A DNA stretch of 33,622 nucleotides, taken from UBA3210 sp963610315. GTDB lineage: Bacteria; Bacillota_I; Bacilli_A; RFN20; CAG-449. Below, piece after piece: positions 32,968 through 33,622 of the stretch (position 1 is its first letter; every line of letters starts with the position of its first letter). The notes beneath the pieces were generated by a model. That model did no database searches and was not told the origin of the DNA. It was given only the letters and a program-made list of their open reading frames with translations. The DNA is taken from the NCBI GenBank assembly GCA_963610315.1, contig CAVDMV010000016.1, positions 1 through 33,622 of the forward strand, read 5' to 3'. The position numbers and the translations under genes are program-made.

Positions 32968-33622
32968 ATGATAATTGGAAGAGAAAAAGAAATAAAGGTT
33001 CTTAATGAAAATTATATATCTTTAGAATCTTCATTCATTGCAATATATGGAAGACGAAGAGTCGGAAAAACTTATTTAATTAATGAATTATTTGAAAATA
33101 AAACATTTTTTAGACATGCAGGTATTTATCAGGGAAGTACAAAAGAACAATTAAGTTCATTTGCGTCTTCATTAAGAGACATTGGATATAATATTAATTT
33201 TGAATTAAGTGATTGGTTTAAAGTTTTCGAAGAATTAAAACAAGTAATCTTAAAAAGAAAGTAATATTTCTTGATGAAATTGCATGGATGTATACAAAAA
33301 AATCAAGTTTTATAAAAGCATTAGAGAACTTTTGGAATTCATGGGCTTGCGCTCGTCATGATATAATGCTTATTATTTGTTCTTCTGCTACATCTTGGAT
33401 TATTAACAATATTATTCATAGTAAAGGAGGCCTATATAATAGAGTTACATGTCAATTGTTCATAGAACCTTTCACATTAGCTGAGTGTGAAAAATATTGT
33501 ACATATCAAAAGCTTGCATTATCCCGTAAGCAAATAATTGAGGCTTATATGGTAATTGAAGGCATTCCTTATTATTGGAACTATATAAAGAAGGGACAAT
33601 CTATCGCACAATTTATTGACAC
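32968..33622 (+). pseudogene. Frameshifted AAA-type ATPase gene (ATPase_2 family), cut by window end
   Basis: The first frame starts MIIGREKEIKVLNENY and has the Walker A motif YGRRRVGKTYL, then stops at 33262-33264 after 98 codons. The rest of the protein continues in the -1 frame: KKKVIFLDEIAWMYTKKSS (Walker B with DE), then FWNSWACARHD, IICSSATSWIINNI, GGLYNRVTCQLFIEPFT and IEGIPYYW. It stays open to base 33622. This order fits the ATPase_2 family often annotated as ATP-binding protein. The join lies at a run of five A (33252-33256); one more A would restore a single frame reading L-K-K-K-V. A one-base deletion, a sequencing error in the A run, or slippage are all possible. No ribosome site precedes the ATG. 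Confidence 0.85.

Noticed and set aside
33245..33264. Programmed -1 ribosomal frameshift as the explanation for the broken ATPase gene
   Set aside because: The zero-frame codons TTA AAA AGA AAG do not make a classical slippery heptamer with matching A-site re-pairing, and no following stem is obvious. A lost A is simpler.

Overview
The window reads as a chromosomal segment of a low-GC (roughly 30 %), probably anaerobic Bacillota, most likely an uncultured gut-type member of class Bacilli. The reasons are a Rex NADH-sensing repressor, GGAGG-type ribosome sites, many lipoproteins with long poly-Ser linkers after the lipobox, an Opp peptide importer, and Rho-independent terminators throughout. 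TGA is used as a stop (end of the upstream ABC-exporter gene, 24324-24326) and Trp is always TGG, so the standard bacterial code applies and the code-4 Mollicutes are excluded. Most genes are on the minus strand; only rex, a histidine phosphatase and a broken ATPase gene are on plus.

Layout. 1-2057: a partial secreted protein with a DUF6973-like region and a class I aminotransferase. 2214-6276: a tight minus-strand operon of a hybrid sensor histidine kinase, thyA and folA. 6419-7051: rex, divergent from it. 7124-9541: a large modular lipoprotein. 9962-18931: an oligopeptide ABC importer operon oppA-oppB-oppC-oppD-oppF followed by a DUF3899-type membrane gene, with a long hairpin-rich leader. 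19284-21671: a membrane EAL protein with a degenerate GGDEF domain. 21795-22523: a histidine phosphatase. 22540-26207: a two-gene heterodimeric ABC exporter. 26429-30135: three lipoprotein genes in a row, the last being a BspA-type leucine-rich-repeat protein. 30275-32627: a small tail-anchored protein, cmk and der. 32628-33622: a regulatory-looking spacer and a frameshifted AAA-type ATPase gene cut by the window end.

How it fits together. The core metabolism here is thymidylate/folate (thyA, folA), nucleotide salvage (cmk), ribosome assembly (der) and redox control (rex). The rest faces the envelope: peptide import, drug or lipid export, surface lipoproteins, a two-component sensor and c-di-GMP turnover. 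The most unusual points are the very large insertions in the Opp subunits (about 365 residues in OppD, about 115 in OppF, about 215 outside the membrane in OppC, and an OppA of 845 residues), the structured leader with a cre-like site before oppA, the sensor kinase fused by operon structure to thyA-folA, and the spacer at 32777-32947. That spacer holds a promoter, a terminator-like hairpin and a perfect 16-bp inverted repeat just before the broken ATPase gene. No tRNA, rRNA, CRISPR array or insertion sequence was seen.
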